Source: Arthrobacter cheniae
GTDB lineage: Bacteria > Actinomycetota > Actinomycetes > Actinomycetales > Micrococcaceae
Reading direction: 5' to 3'
NCBI RefSeq assembly: GCF_003602275.1
Contig: NZ_QZVT01000003.1
Span: 248,001 to 312,000 of the forward strand
DNA: 64,000 bases
Shown here: piece after piece, positions 1 to 8,682 of the stretch
How positions within the stretch are numbered: position 1 is the first letter of the stretch
Layout: each line of letters opens with the position of its first letter
Notes under the pieces: model-generated
What the model was told of the DNA's origin: nothing
Seen by the model: only the letters and a program-made list of their open reading frames with translations
Databases searched by the model: none
Made by a program: the position numbers and the translations under genes

Positions 1-1
1 C

Positions 2-1111
2 TCGACGAACGACGACGGCGCACAGGCAACACCGCCGACCGCCACCGCATTCCCCACTCCGGCGCAAGCAACCCTTGCACCCCGGGCGACCGCGACGAGC
101 GGGTCCGGCAACGGAGATGAGAAGACGGAGGAACCCGACGACGAGGAGAACGAGGAACCCATCACCGCACCGGGTATCGAGGCCCAGGCCCAGCCGGGGC
201 AGGCCGATCTTCCCGACTACAGGAAGCTCGAATGTCCTGCTGCAACCCAGCAGGTCGCCACGAGCGCGGAACTGGCGGATGCGCTGGAGTCAGCCGCACC
301 CGGCGATGTCATCCGGCTCGCCGACGGCGTCTACGGCGGGCCGTTCGTAGCCCGCTCGTCAGGTACGGCAGTGGAGCGGATCTTCCTCTGCGGTGGACGC
401 GGTGCCGTCCTCGACGGCGGCAGCATCAAGGGCGGTTACGTCCTGCACCTCGACCAGGCGGAGCACTGGGCCCTGATCGGCTTCACCGTCCGTAACGGGC
501 AGAAGGGCGTCATGGCCGATGCGACAACCGGAACCTTCATTCAGGATCTGGCCGTCACGGGCATCGGGGACGAGGCGATCCACCTCCGGAACAACAGCAC
601 GGCGAACGTCGTCCTCAACAACACGATCAGCAACACGGGACTGCGCAAACCGAAATTCGGTGAGGGCGTCTATATCGGCTCCGCCGAGAGCAACTGGTGC
701 ACCGTGACCGAGTGCCTCCCCGACCGCAGCGACCGGAACGTCATCGCCGGCAACACGATCAGCGGAACGACCTCCGAGAGCATCGATGTGAAGGAAGGAA
801 CAGTGAACGGCCTGATCATCGACAACACCTTCGACGGGTCCGACCTGTCCGGCGCCGATTCCTGGGTCGACGTCAAGGGGACGGCCTGGACCATCACCGG
901 CAACCGGGGCGAGAACACTCCGCTCGACGGGTTCCAGACGCACGAGATCATCGACGGCTGGGGCACCCGAAACCTGTTCGCCGACAACACGGCCATCGTC
1001 AACGGAGCAGGTCATGCGATAGCGACCCGCCCCGAACGAGCGAACATCGTCGACTGCGCGAACCTCGTGGAGAACGCAGGAGAGGGCCTCACGAACGCGG
1101 ACTGCCGCTGA
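2..1111 (+). CDS. Secreted right-handed parallel beta-helix protein, 5' end outside the window
   Basis: The frame is open from base 2 to the TGA at 1109-1111, so the N-terminus lies left of the window. Visible protein: a Thr/Pro/Glu-rich linker (about residues 1-70), then a Cys-Pro-Ala segment and roughly 290 residues of short Asn/Gly/Asp-rich turns typical of a right-handed parallel beta-helix (pectate lyase/AlgG/NosD fold), e.g. DGGSIKGGYVLHL, GEGVYIGSAESNWC and DSWVDVKGTAWTI. It ends in a Cys-containing AGEGLTNADC tail. It is a close paralogue of the proteins at 54199-55272 and 51341-52645, including the conserved cysteines, which probably form disulfides outside the cell. It lies directly upstream of ugd copy 1, as its paralogue lies upstream of ugd copy 3. 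A role in modifying or degrading a uronic acid polysaccharide (C5-epimerase or lyase) is inference; no catalytic residues were assigned. Confidence 0.8.
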   Translation, partial: STNDDGAQATPPTATAFPTPAQATLAPRATATSGSGNGDEKTEEPDDEENEEPITAPGIEAQAQPGQADLPDYRKLECPAATQQVATSAELADALESAAPGDVIRLADGVYGGPFVARSSGTAVERIFLCGGRGAVLDGGSIKGGYVLHLDQAEHWALIGFTVRNGQKGVMADATTGTFIQDLAVTGIGDEAIHLRNNSTANVVLNNTISNTGLRKPKFGEGVYIGSAESNWCTVTECLPDRSDRNVIAGNTISGTTSESIDVKEGTVNGLIIDNTFDGSDLSGADSWVDVKGTAWTITGNRGENTPLDGFQTHEIIDGWGTRNLFADNTAIVNGAGHAIATRPERANIVDCANLVENAGEGLTNADCR

Positions 1112-1218
1112 GCCACGGCTCACTACCGCACCTGCACCACCGAGCACGTACCTTCCTGGCTACACCCATCCCGAAAACAGCCCGATCATCACCTCACCCA
1201 CCATGTCTGGAGCATGTC

Positions 1219-2655
1219 ATGACCATCACCCACATCTCGGAAGCACAGTCGACCTCGAGCGACTCCCCCATCATCGAACAGCCGCGTATGTCGGTGATCG
1301 GTACGGGCTACCTCGGCGCAACCCACGCCATCTGCATGGCCACCCTCGGCTACGACGTCGTCGGCGTCGACGTCGACGAGAACAAGGTCGCGGCCCTCCA
1401 GTCCGGGCGGGTGCCCTTCTTCGAGCCGGGACTCCCCGAGCTCCTGCGCACCGCACTCGACTCCGGGCGCCTGCGCTTCACCACCGATTTCGCGGATGCG
1501 GCAGCGTCCGCCGACGTCCACTTCATCTGCGTGGGCACCCCCCAGGCGAAAGATTCTCCCGCCGCCGACATGCAGTACGTCGATGCCGCTGTCTCCCGGC
1601 TCGCCGCGCACCTGGACCGGCCTGCGCTGATCGTCGGGAAGTCCACGGTTCCCATCGGGACGGCGGATCGGCTGACCACCCTGGTGCAGGAGATCGCGCC
1701 GGCCGGTACTGCGGTCCAGCTGGCCTGGAATCCCGAGTTCCTGCGGGAGGGCTACGCAATTCAGGACACCCTGCGACCGGACCGGCTCGTGTTCGGAGTC
1801 AGCTCCGACTGGGCTCGCGAGCAGCTGAGCCGCTGCTACACCGCGCTGCTCGCCGCCGAGGTTCCCCTGGTGGTCACGGACCTGGCCACCGCCGAACTGG
1901 TGAAGGTCGCGGCCAACTCGTTCCTCGCCACCAAGATCTCCTACATCAATGCCATGGCCGAGGTCTGCGAGGCGACCGGAGCTGATGTCAGCCTCCTGGC
2001 GCGGGCGCTCTCGTACGACAGCAGGATCGGCGGACGATTCCTCAAGCCCGGCCTCGGTTTCGGTGGCGGCTGCCTGCCCAAGGACATCCGTGCCTTCGCG
2101 TACCGCGCCGAGGAACTCGGGGTCGGGCAGGCCGTCGCCTTCCTCCGTGAAGTGGACAGCATCAACGTCCGGCGCCGTCACCGCACGGTGGACATCGTGC
2201 GGGACCTGGTCTCCGGAAATCTGGCCGGCGCCAGGATCGCCTGCCTAGGTGCTGCCTTCAAGCCGAACTCCGACGACATCCGTGATGCCCCTGCCCTGGA
2301 CGTGGCCCGCATGCTGCAGCAGGAGGGCGCGTCGGTCACCGTGTTCGACCCGGAGGCGATGGACAACGCCCGCAGGGCCTACCCGCAGCTGAGCTACGCG
2401 GACAACCTCGTCGAGGCCGTCCTCGATGCCGACGTCGTCGTCCTCCTGACCGAATGGGACGAGTTCACGGACGCCAATCCGGAGATCCTGGGGCGCCTCG
2501 TGTCCTCGCGGCGGATCGTCGATGGACGCCACGCCCTGAACGCGGACGCGTACCGCTCCGCCGGGTGGGAGTACCGCGCCCTCGGCCGTCCCGAGCATCC
2601 GGCAACAGCTGTCTTCCTTGCCGACGAGCCGCTGCCGGTGGCCCTGAGCGCGTAG
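1219..2655 (+). CDS. ugd: UDP-glucose 6-dehydrogenase, copy 1
   Basis: This cytoplasmic enzyme oxidises UDP-glucose to UDP-glucuronate with two NAD+. The frame extends upstream, but the ATG at 1219 has a GGAG six bases before it and gives 478 residues, about family size. The Rossmann NAD motif GTGYLG is at about residues 28-33. The AWNPEFLREG segment and the catalytic Cys in GFGGGCLPKD (about Cys285) are intact, as is the C-terminal UDP-binding segment (CLGAAFKPNSDDIRDAP). A C-terminal extension ending in a YRALGRPE-like segment is shared with copy 3 (52713-54122) but not with copy 2, so copies 1 and 3 form one subfamily. It follows the beta-helix gene by about 107 bp. A strong hairpin after the stop ends the unit. 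It probably supplies precursor for a glucuronate-containing polymer. Confidence 0.95.
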   Translation: MTITHISEAQSTSSDSPIIEQPRMSVIGTGYLGATHAICMATLGYDVVGVDVDENKVAALQSGRVPFFEPGLPELLRTALDSGRLRFTTDFADAAASADVHFICVGTPQAKDSPAADMQYVDAAVSRLAAHLDRPALIVGKSTVPIGTADRLTTLVQEIAPAGTAVQLAWNPEFLREGYAIQDTLRPDRLVFGVSSDWAREQLSRCYTALLAAEVPLVVTDLATAELVKVAANSFLATKISYINAMAEVCEATGADVSLLARALSYDSRIGGRFLKPGLGFGGGCLPKDIRAFAYRAEELGVGQAVAFLREVDSINVRRRHRTVDIVRDLVSGNLAGARIACLGAAFKPNSDDIRDAPALDVARMLQQEGASVTVFDPEAMDNARRAYPQLSYADNLVEAVLDADVVVLLTEWDEFTDANPEILGRLVSSRRIVDGRHALNADAYRSAGWEYRALGRPEHPATAVFLADEPLPVALSA

Positions 2656-2688
2656 ACAACGCGCTTCGACACCAGCAGCTCATAAAAG

Positions 2689-2736
2689 ATGCGCTGGTGT
2701 GGTCCGGGTGTCATGGCCCGGACCACACCAGCGCAT
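2689..2736. terminator. Hairpin between convergent ugd copy 1 and LAL regulator
   Basis: A perfect 20-bp inverted repeat (arms 2689-2708 and 2717-2736) with an 8-base loop lies 33 bp after the ugd stop and about 43 bp after the end of the minus-strand regulator gene. It could terminate both. The T-run is weak in both directions, so efficiency is uncertain. Confidence 0.75.
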
Positions 2737-2778
2737 TCGTCTGTCCGCATCTTCTGCGAGTGTGCTGGAGACCAGCCG

Positions 2779-5442
2779 TCAGCGCGAAGCGGTTCCGCTC
2801 GCCCGTAGTGCCTGCTCCTGGTCCTGCAACTCCTGCACCAGCTCGAGGCGCCCGTTGATACCGAGCTTCACGTAGATCCGGTGCAGATGGCCCTCGACCG
2901 TGCGGACGGAGACGAACAGGGACTCCGCGATCCCCTTGTTGCTCTCCCCCGTTGCAATGAGGCGCGCGACCGCGGCCTCACTCCTCGTGAGGTCATTGAC
3001 GGAGCGCGCACCGCCGGGGACCTCGAATCGCGTGCCGACGAAGGGCGCACTGTACTTGCCGAGGCGACGGGAGACCGATCGTGCGCCGGAGGAGGCACGG
3101 AAGTCCGACTGTTGAAGTGCCCGCGCCCGCCCCGCCGCGTCCACCGCGATCAGCGGAAGGCCGAAAGCGGCAGCACGGTCCGAGATCTCGCCGAGCTCGA
3201 TGCCGTCACCTGCGCCGACCGCCCGCGCGAAGCTGCCGAGGATCAGGGCTTCGTCGCCGTGCATGTCCGTCGTGAGCCGCGCGAGGAGGTCTGCGGCCTC
3301 GTCCCGGCCGAGCAGCACCGCGAGTACCAGGATGTCCTTCTCGCAGGCGCGGAGCCCGGCCGGGTGAACCTCTGCCATCAGTGCGTCGAGGGACGCAGGG
3401 GGCTCCGTGGGACGGGGACAAAGCGATGCGGCCGCGTCAGCGAAGGCACGGCCGAGCACCCCGAGTTCGACGCTCCCGCGGGGCTTCAGCTTCCTGAACT
3501 CGTCGATCAGCGACCAGGCCTGGTTCGTCCTGCCGAGTACCGCCGCCCCCCAGGAGGCTGTTCCCAGGGCGTAGGGCAGCAAAAGCTGCGGGTCCGTGCT
3601 GCGCAGCCGGGCCAGCGCCGGCACCAGGCTCTGCATGCCATCCGAGAAATGTCCCTGCCTGATGAGCACGATGCCCCGCAGGGCATCCGCGGCACCGAAG
3701 GGTACGGTGCCGGACTCGGCCTGCTCGAGCCGGGCCAGCGCCTGATCGGCCCTGCCTGCGTGGGCGAGGACAAGGATGTGCTGGGCGAGGACGTCCCCGA
3801 GGATATGGATCAGCGCATACGGATCTGCGGTGGCCGCGTCGAGCGCAGCTTGTGTGCACTGTTCGGCCTCGACAGCCCGGCCCTGCATGCCCAAGGCCTG
3901 TCCGCGCAGTGCCAGGGCGACAGCGCGGAGTTCCGGCGAAAGCTCCTGGTAGTTGTCGGTGAGGACTTCCGCGGCAGCAGCGTTGCCCTGGTCGAGGAGG
4001 AGCTGTGCCCGCAGGAGCTGCGCGCGCACCATGGACTCGTCGCCATCCGTGCTGGTTGCCGCACCGCGTAGGGACGGCATGGAGGAGTCGAGCAGCGCAA
4101 GGAGGTCGGACGGGGCCTCTCCGGCCAACCGCTTCGCCGAGCACTGAAGGACGACGGCGATGCGTGCGCGTTCGTCGTCGACGGCGTCCAGCCCGGTGAC
4201 CAGCTGCGCTGCCGCCACCACGTGGCCGCGAACGGCGAGTAGGCGCGCGCGTTCGATGTCGGCCTCGAACCGGTGCCCGGCAGGGATGGCCCGGATGAAC
4301 CGCTCCGACGCCTCGAGGTGCCCGGTGTGGGTGGCGACCCTCGCCGCGTCGAGCAGCGTGCCCGCCTCCACCTGCAGTCCGGTGTCGACCGCCCACTCCA
4401 CGTGGCGTATGCGGTGGCAACCGTACGGCGGCAGAGCGTGCGCGGAGCCACCGAGCTCATCGCGCAGCAGGGCTTGCCGTCCGAGGGGCAACGTCGCGCG
4501 GATCACCTCCCCGTAGAGTCCATGGCGCAGCGTGAGGTAGCGGGACTCGGACGGGTGCGTGACCGCGAGTCGCTGGGACACCAGCGTGCGGACGGTCCCG
4601 GCACTGGTCAGTCTCTCGACGTCGGCGGTCGCCACCGCACCGCCGAGCGCCAGGAGGTCCAGGGCCTTGCGCTGGGGCTCGGGCATGGGGGCGAGGATCG
4701 ACGCGACGAGGTCCGCCATCGGCCCGGCGACCGGGTGCTTCGTCGACGCGGGATTCCATCCGGCGGTATCCACGGGGCGCGCCCTGCCCGATGCGGTGTG
4801 CCCGAGCACCGCATTCAGCAGCATCGGATTGCCGCCCGTGGCCTGCTGGAGGTGGTGTACGGCCCGACCTCCCAGCGGAGCTTCTCCCAGGGCGGATTCC
4901 GCCACTGCGCCCATGCTGGCGGCAGGAAGCGGCTCGAGATGCAACCGTTCGAGGTAGCCTTCGTTGGCGAAGCTGTAGAGCCCGCTGGACTCGGACAGTG
5001 AGTAATCGGCGAACGCGACGACCCGGATGGCCCCGGTGACGACGAGCTGGGTCAGCACATGCGCGCTCTCCTCGTCGAGGAACTGGGCATCATCCACCAA
5101 CACCTCGCCGGCTTGGCCGCCGTCGGAGCTGCGCAGCCGTTGCCGCACCGCCCGCAGCATCTGGATGGGATCAAGCAGGTCAGGCCCGGGAACCCCGCCC
5201 AGCAGTTCGCCGAGGGCTCCATAGGGCACGGCTCGCAGGGCATGGGTTGCGCGGATGACGTACCGTCGCCGTCCGCCGGAAGGGGCCGAGCGCTCGAGGG
5301 TGCGGAGGAGGTAGGACTTCCCCATTCCCCTCTCTCCGAACACCAGGACTCCGTGCCGGTTCTCCAGCCCCAGGACATCCTGCAGGGCGTCGACGACGGG
5401 CTGCCGACAGGGCAGCAGGTCATCGGTGCGCAGAAAGTTCAT
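2779..5442 (-). CDS. Large ATPase/LuxR-type transcriptional regulator (LAL family), second gene of pair 1
   Basis: An 887-residue protein of the MalT/LAL type. An N-terminal AAA-like ATPase carries the Walker A motif GERGMGKS (residues 36-43) and a Walker B-like VLVDD (about 114-118) followed by the sensor-like run FLDEESAHVLTQL. A long alpha-helical TPR-like middle follows, then a C-terminal LuxR helix-turn-helix (about residues 815-875, LTRSEAAVARLIATGESNKG, then VRTVEGHLHRIY). The ATG at 5442 overlaps the stop of the preceding gene by 4 bp (ATGA), so the two are translationally coupled. Its closest relative in the window is the protein at 32790-35489, which occupies the same second position in pair 2. 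It is likely an ATP- and ligand-dependent activator of nearby surface polysaccharide genes; the inducer is unknown. Confidence 0.88.
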   Translation of the reverse strand: MNFLRTDDLLPCRQPVVDALQDVLGLENRHGVLVFGERGMGKSYLLRTLERSAPSGGRRRYVIRATHALRAVPYGALGELLGGVPGPDLLDPIQMLRAVRQRLRSSDGGQAGEVLVDDAQFLDEESAHVLTQLVVTGAIRVVAFADYSLSESSGLYSFANEGYLERLHLEPLPAASMGAVAESALGEAPLGGRAVHHLQQATGGNPMLLNAVLGHTASGRARPVDTAGWNPASTKHPVAGPMADLVASILAPMPEPQRKALDLLALGGAVATADVERLTSAGTVRTLVSQRLAVTHPSESRYLTLRHGLYGEVIRATLPLGRQALLRDELGGSAHALPPYGCHRIRHVEWAVDTGLQVEAGTLLDAARVATHTGHLEASERFIRAIPAGHRFEADIERARLLAVRGHVVAAAQLVTGLDAVDDERARIAVVLQCSAKRLAGEAPSDLLALLDSSMPSLRGAATSTDGDESMVRAQLLRAQLLLDQGNAAAAEVLTDNYQELSPELRAVALALRGQALGMQGRAVEAEQCTQAALDAATADPYALIHILGDVLAQHILVLAHAGRADQALARLEQAESGTVPFGAADALRGIVLIRQGHFSDGMQSLVPALARLRSTDPQLLLPYALGTASWGAAVLGRTNQAWSLIDEFRKLKPRGSVELGVLGRAFADAAASLCPRPTEPPASLDALMAEVHPAGLRACEKDILVLAVLLGRDEAADLLARLTTDMHGDEALILGSFARAVGAGDGIELGEISDRAAAFGLPLIAVDAAGRARALQQSDFRASSGARSVSRRLGKYSAPFVGTRFEVPGGARSVNDLTRSEAAVARLIATGESNKGIAESLFVSVRTVEGHLHRIYVKLGINGRLELVQELQDQEQALRASGTASR

Positions 5443-8228
5443 CGCACCCCGACCAGGATCAGGTCCACGAGTTCGCCCCTGGTCCGAAGGTGGAGCTTCG
5501 AGAAGATCTGGTAGAGGTGACCCTCCACCGTTCGCGCGGTGACGCCCATCGTCACGGCTATCGATTTGTTGTTCTCCCCTCGGGCCACGAGTTGGGCAAC
5601 CTCGCGCTCGCGCTTGGTCAGACGTTCGAGCGCGACCCCCATCTGCAGGTCGGTGGTGTCCCCGAAGAGCCGGCCCGCCCGCCGCTGGACATCCCTCAGG
5701 ACGCCGCGTGCATCGGAGAGCTGCGCCGCCTGAAGGGCCTGGGCGGCGCAGTCCCGCGCCAGCCCGCTGTCACCGGCGAGCTGGGCGCTCTCCATCGCCT
5801 GGGCGAAGAGTTCTGCATCTCCCGTATCGGTAGCCCTGCCATACAGCTCGCAGGCCGCCGCATAGACCCCCTCGATACCCGCGGCCGCGGCCGCCAGCGC
5901 ACGCGCGGCACTTGTGTCACCTGCGCGGAGTTGCGCGAGCCGGTGCATCATCTCCAGCATCGGAGCGCCCTGCGCGTGGGCCGCGTCCGCGAGATCAGCG
6001 AACTTCGCGGCTGTCTCCATGCGCGATTCACGCACTCCTGGCGACGCCGACCGCAGGTGGCCGATCAGGGCGTTCACGGTCCATGGCGTCGACTGCGCGG
6101 CTGCCTGCGGGAAATAGCCGATGACCGCGCCCGCCGCGTCGGTGTCGGCGGGAGTGCTCGCGAGCGCCGCCGTCACCAGTGGGAGGAGGCAGTATGCATC
6201 CTTGAGCACGAGCTGCTGCGCCACGGGGAGGAGCAGCGCCCGTGCCTGGTCCGGCCGGCCCTTGAGGGCCTCACGGACTCCCGCGATGATGTCCTCGATC
6301 GAATCACGGGTGACGGAGGAAGGGTGTGTCCCGATGTCCTGGCCGGCGTCCGACACCGGCCCACCCGCAGTGCCCCCGGCATCGAGGGCGACGGCGATAC
6401 GCAGCCGGGTGGCGTCGCGCACCTCTCGGCTGATCGACGGGGATCCGAGGCCGGCCCCCATGGAGCGGGCCAACCCGTCGGCGGCGAGTTGCTGATCGGT
6501 CATGGCGAGCGCCTCGCACAACAGTCCGTCGCCGAGCGCCTCCTGGTCCTGGGTCCATCCGGTCCGGTCCGCCCCCTGCAGGAGTTTCGCGACCATCTGG
6601 TAGTTCCCGCCGAATGAACCATCCTCGGCGCGCGTGAGGGTCACATCGGCGCGATGCTCCAGGAACTGCTGCGGTGCGAGGCCACGCGCGGCTCCGGGTT
6701 GCCGCTCGGCAAGGGCTATACGCCGCTCCGCGTCGTCGAGCAACGCCGTCCGTTGTGCGGGAGCGCTGCCGACGAGCCGCAGTGCGCGGCAACGCAGGAT
6801 GAGAAGGCGGACCGCTGCCGGGATGGGGGCGCTGTCCGCTGCCACCAGGGCGTGCCCCTTAGCCAGCAGGGCCTCGGCTTCACCTCCGTGCCCGACGGCG
6901 AGCGCCGCGTGGGCCGCCTCAAGGATGCGCTCGAGGTCCTGATCGTCGGGGTGCAGGTCGATCCAGAAGTGTGCGCGGTCATCGAGACCGAGGAAGATGC
7001 ACCGCCTCGCCGCCGCCAGGGTCAGGTCTTCCGGGACCGGAAAGCCTGCAGCGAGCAGCCATTCGGCGTGCATCATCGGATCGAGGCCGGCGGGATCGAA
7101 GGCATCGGTGGGCTGGCCGGCGAGCAGCGTGTACAGCGCCGCCGCCTCGTCCGTCGTCGTCTGCTCCCGCACGGCGGCGGCGAAGAGCCCGGAGGCAAGG
7201 GACACGGTGGTGACTCCCCCGCTGTTCCCCAGCACGATCAGGGACTGCAGGGCGTCGAGGTGCGCGGCTGCCTCTTCTGATCGGGCCGATGCTCCTGGTC
7301 CTGCTGTGGTGGCCGGTGCATTCGATGGATCGCGTGCGAGGCCTGCGAGGTGCCGGACTGCTCCGGCGGGAAGAGAGCCGGCATAGGCGAGTGCGCGCAC
7401 TATCTGCAGTTCCCGGTCCTGGAGCGCCCCGAGCGTCGAACGGGCCTTGGCATGGACCGGCGACGGGACGAGGTTCTGACCGGACGCGGCGACCCAGGTC
7501 CCCTCCTGGACGCGTAGCCCCGACATCGACAGTTCCTCGAGAGCGGCGTAGAGGTAGCGGGCATTGCCCTCACTGGAGCGCCACAGCACCTCGACGGCTT
7601 CCCAGGACACGGGGGCGTCGAGCGCCGCCTCGGCGATGGCGCGGATCTGCGTCCGCGTCAGGCACGGGAGGTCGAAGCGCTCCAGGTCTCCCTCACGCCA
7701 CAGGTCCGCGAAGCAATCGTCCATCAGCCTGAGCGCTTTGGAAGCGATGAGTACCGACGCCACTCCGGCCATCACGAGCCGGCTGATGATCATGGCCGAT
7801 TCGTGATCGAGACACGCCGCGTTGTCGATCGCCAGGACGATGGGCCTGCCGTTGGACTGCTCCTCCAGGAGGGCGCGAATCCCCTGGAGGATGGTCAGCG
7901 GGTGCCCGGTCTGTTCCGTTTCCAGCTCGGCGAGCAGGAAGGCGATGGCCCTGTAGGGCTCGGAGGAAGCCCGCTTGGAGGCCCAGATCCGCACGACGTG
8001 ATGAGTCTGGGAGGCACGGTGCGCGACAGTGCGCAGGATGGCTGTCTTACCGCTCCCCTCGTCGCCCAGCAGCACGGCTCCGATCCTGTCCGGCGACCTG
8101 ATGCGCTTCAGGACACTCTCGACGAGTTGCTCCCGCGTGGCGAGGAATGCCTGCTCTCCCCCGGCTGCCGAGGGGCCGCTGAACAGGGGCCTACCCGTGC
8201 TGATAAGACCGTGCGTCTGAGATACCAC
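5439..8228 (-). CDS. Large ATPase/LuxR-type transcriptional regulator (LAL family), first gene of pair 1
   Basis: A 929-residue protein from the GTG at 8228. A TTG at 8252 would add eight residues but has no ribosome-binding site; the GTG has an AGGA about 11 bases upstream. Walker A is GDEGSGKT (about residues 55-62). A degenerate Walker B (VLAIDN) is followed by ACLDHESAMIISRLV. The middle is helical and Ala-rich, and the C-terminal LuxR helix-turn-helix is LTKREREVAQLVARG with VTARTVEGHLYQIF. It is the counterpart of 35489-38185: both have the same N-terminal layout and both precede a second LAL gene with a 4-bp or similar overlap. It is first in the operon, transcribed away from the Pel-like operon; the 450-bp divergent gap holds CTACTYG repeats. 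Confidence 0.87.
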   Translation of the reverse strand: MVSQTHGLISTGRPLFSGPSAAGGEQAFLATREQLVESVLKRIRSPDRIGAVLLGDEGSGKTAILRTVAHRASQTHHVVRIWASKRASSEPYRAIAFLLAELETEQTGHPLTILQGIRALLEEQSNGRPIVLAIDNAACLDHESAMIISRLVMAGVASVLIASKALRLMDDCFADLWREGDLERFDLPCLTRTQIRAIAEAALDAPVSWEAVEVLWRSSEGNARYLYAALEELSMSGLRVQEGTWVAASGQNLVPSPVHAKARSTLGALQDRELQIVRALAYAGSLPAGAVRHLAGLARDPSNAPATTAGPGASARSEEAAAHLDALQSLIVLGNSGGVTTVSLASGLFAAAVREQTTTDEAAALYTLLAGQPTDAFDPAGLDPMMHAEWLLAAGFPVPEDLTLAAARRCIFLGLDDRAHFWIDLHPDDQDLERILEAAHAALAVGHGGEAEALLAKGHALVAADSAPIPAAVRLLILRCRALRLVGSAPAQRTALLDDAERRIALAERQPGAARGLAPQQFLEHRADVTLTRAEDGSFGGNYQMVAKLLQGADRTGWTQDQEALGDGLLCEALAMTDQQLAADGLARSMGAGLGSPSISREVRDATRLRIAVALDAGGTAGGPVSDAGQDIGTHPSSVTRDSIEDIIAGVREALKGRPDQARALLLPVAQQLVLKDAYCLLPLVTAALASTPADTDAAGAVIGYFPQAAAQSTPWTVNALIGHLRSASPGVRESRMETAAKFADLADAAHAQGAPMLEMMHRLAQLRAGDTSAARALAAAAAGIEGVYAAACELYGRATDTGDAELFAQAMESAQLAGDSGLARDCAAQALQAAQLSDARGVLRDVQRRAGRLFGDTTDLQMGVALERLTKREREVAQLVARGENNKSIAVTMGVTARTVEGHLYQIFSKLHLRTRGELVDLILVGVR

Positions 8229-8682
8229 TGTGATCGTCGTCCTGTTCCCCAAATGATGCAGCTAAAGACCTGTTCCCACCCTAGGAATCCAGGCCGCAGC
8301 AAACACGAGTGGAAGCTACGGAGGGTAGGAACAGAGCTACTCGCTTAACCCCTGCGGTCATCTCGAGCGCTACTTGAAATGGACGACGACGACTACGCGC
8401 CCTTGCAACCCCAGAATCGGCCGCCTGCACCGGAGTGCCCCCAGTTCCCGGGCCGGATGGGTAGTTTCCCCTGCCAGGGCAAGTGCGCACGCGCGTAAGC
8501 CTGCCGTAAAGCGCGCAGTAGACGCGTGAAACCTACTCGTGCTGTGCCTGCCACGACCACCTGTACTGGAAGTGCTATGTCACCGATCAGCGAAGGGTCA
8601 CAATGTTGGTTCGTACGGCATCCATTGGAAGCATGCGCCCGAAATTCCGGCGAGCGCTCCGGCACGCGGGATCGGCGGCCTC
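8229..8682. other. Divergent intergenic region between LAL pair 1 and the Pel-like operon
   Basis: There is no convincing gene in these 454 bp. An open frame from 8539 into the glycosyltransferase is an unsupported upstream extension. The region must hold the promoters for both directions. CTACTCG at 8337-8343, CTACTTG at 8370-8376 and CTACGCG at 8393-8399 recall heptamers upstream of the other regulator and cassette genes. Confidence 0.5.
8337..8376. promoter_or_regulatory. Putative operator: two CTACTYG heptamers 33 bp apart
   Basis: CTACTCG at 8337-8343 and CTACTTG at 8370-8376 are spaced about three helical turns. They lie about 110-150 bp upstream of the LAL gene start and about 310 bp upstream of the pelF-like gene. 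A near-identical pair (34 bp apart) precedes LAL pair 2. Binding by the LAL proteins themselves is a hypothesis. Confidence 0.35.

Noticed and set aside
697..1218. Upstream extension of the ugd copy 1 frame to a 652-residue protein
   Set aside because: The first 174 residues are an Arg/His-rich shadow of the beta-helix gene, and the ATG at 1219 has a good ribosome-binding site.
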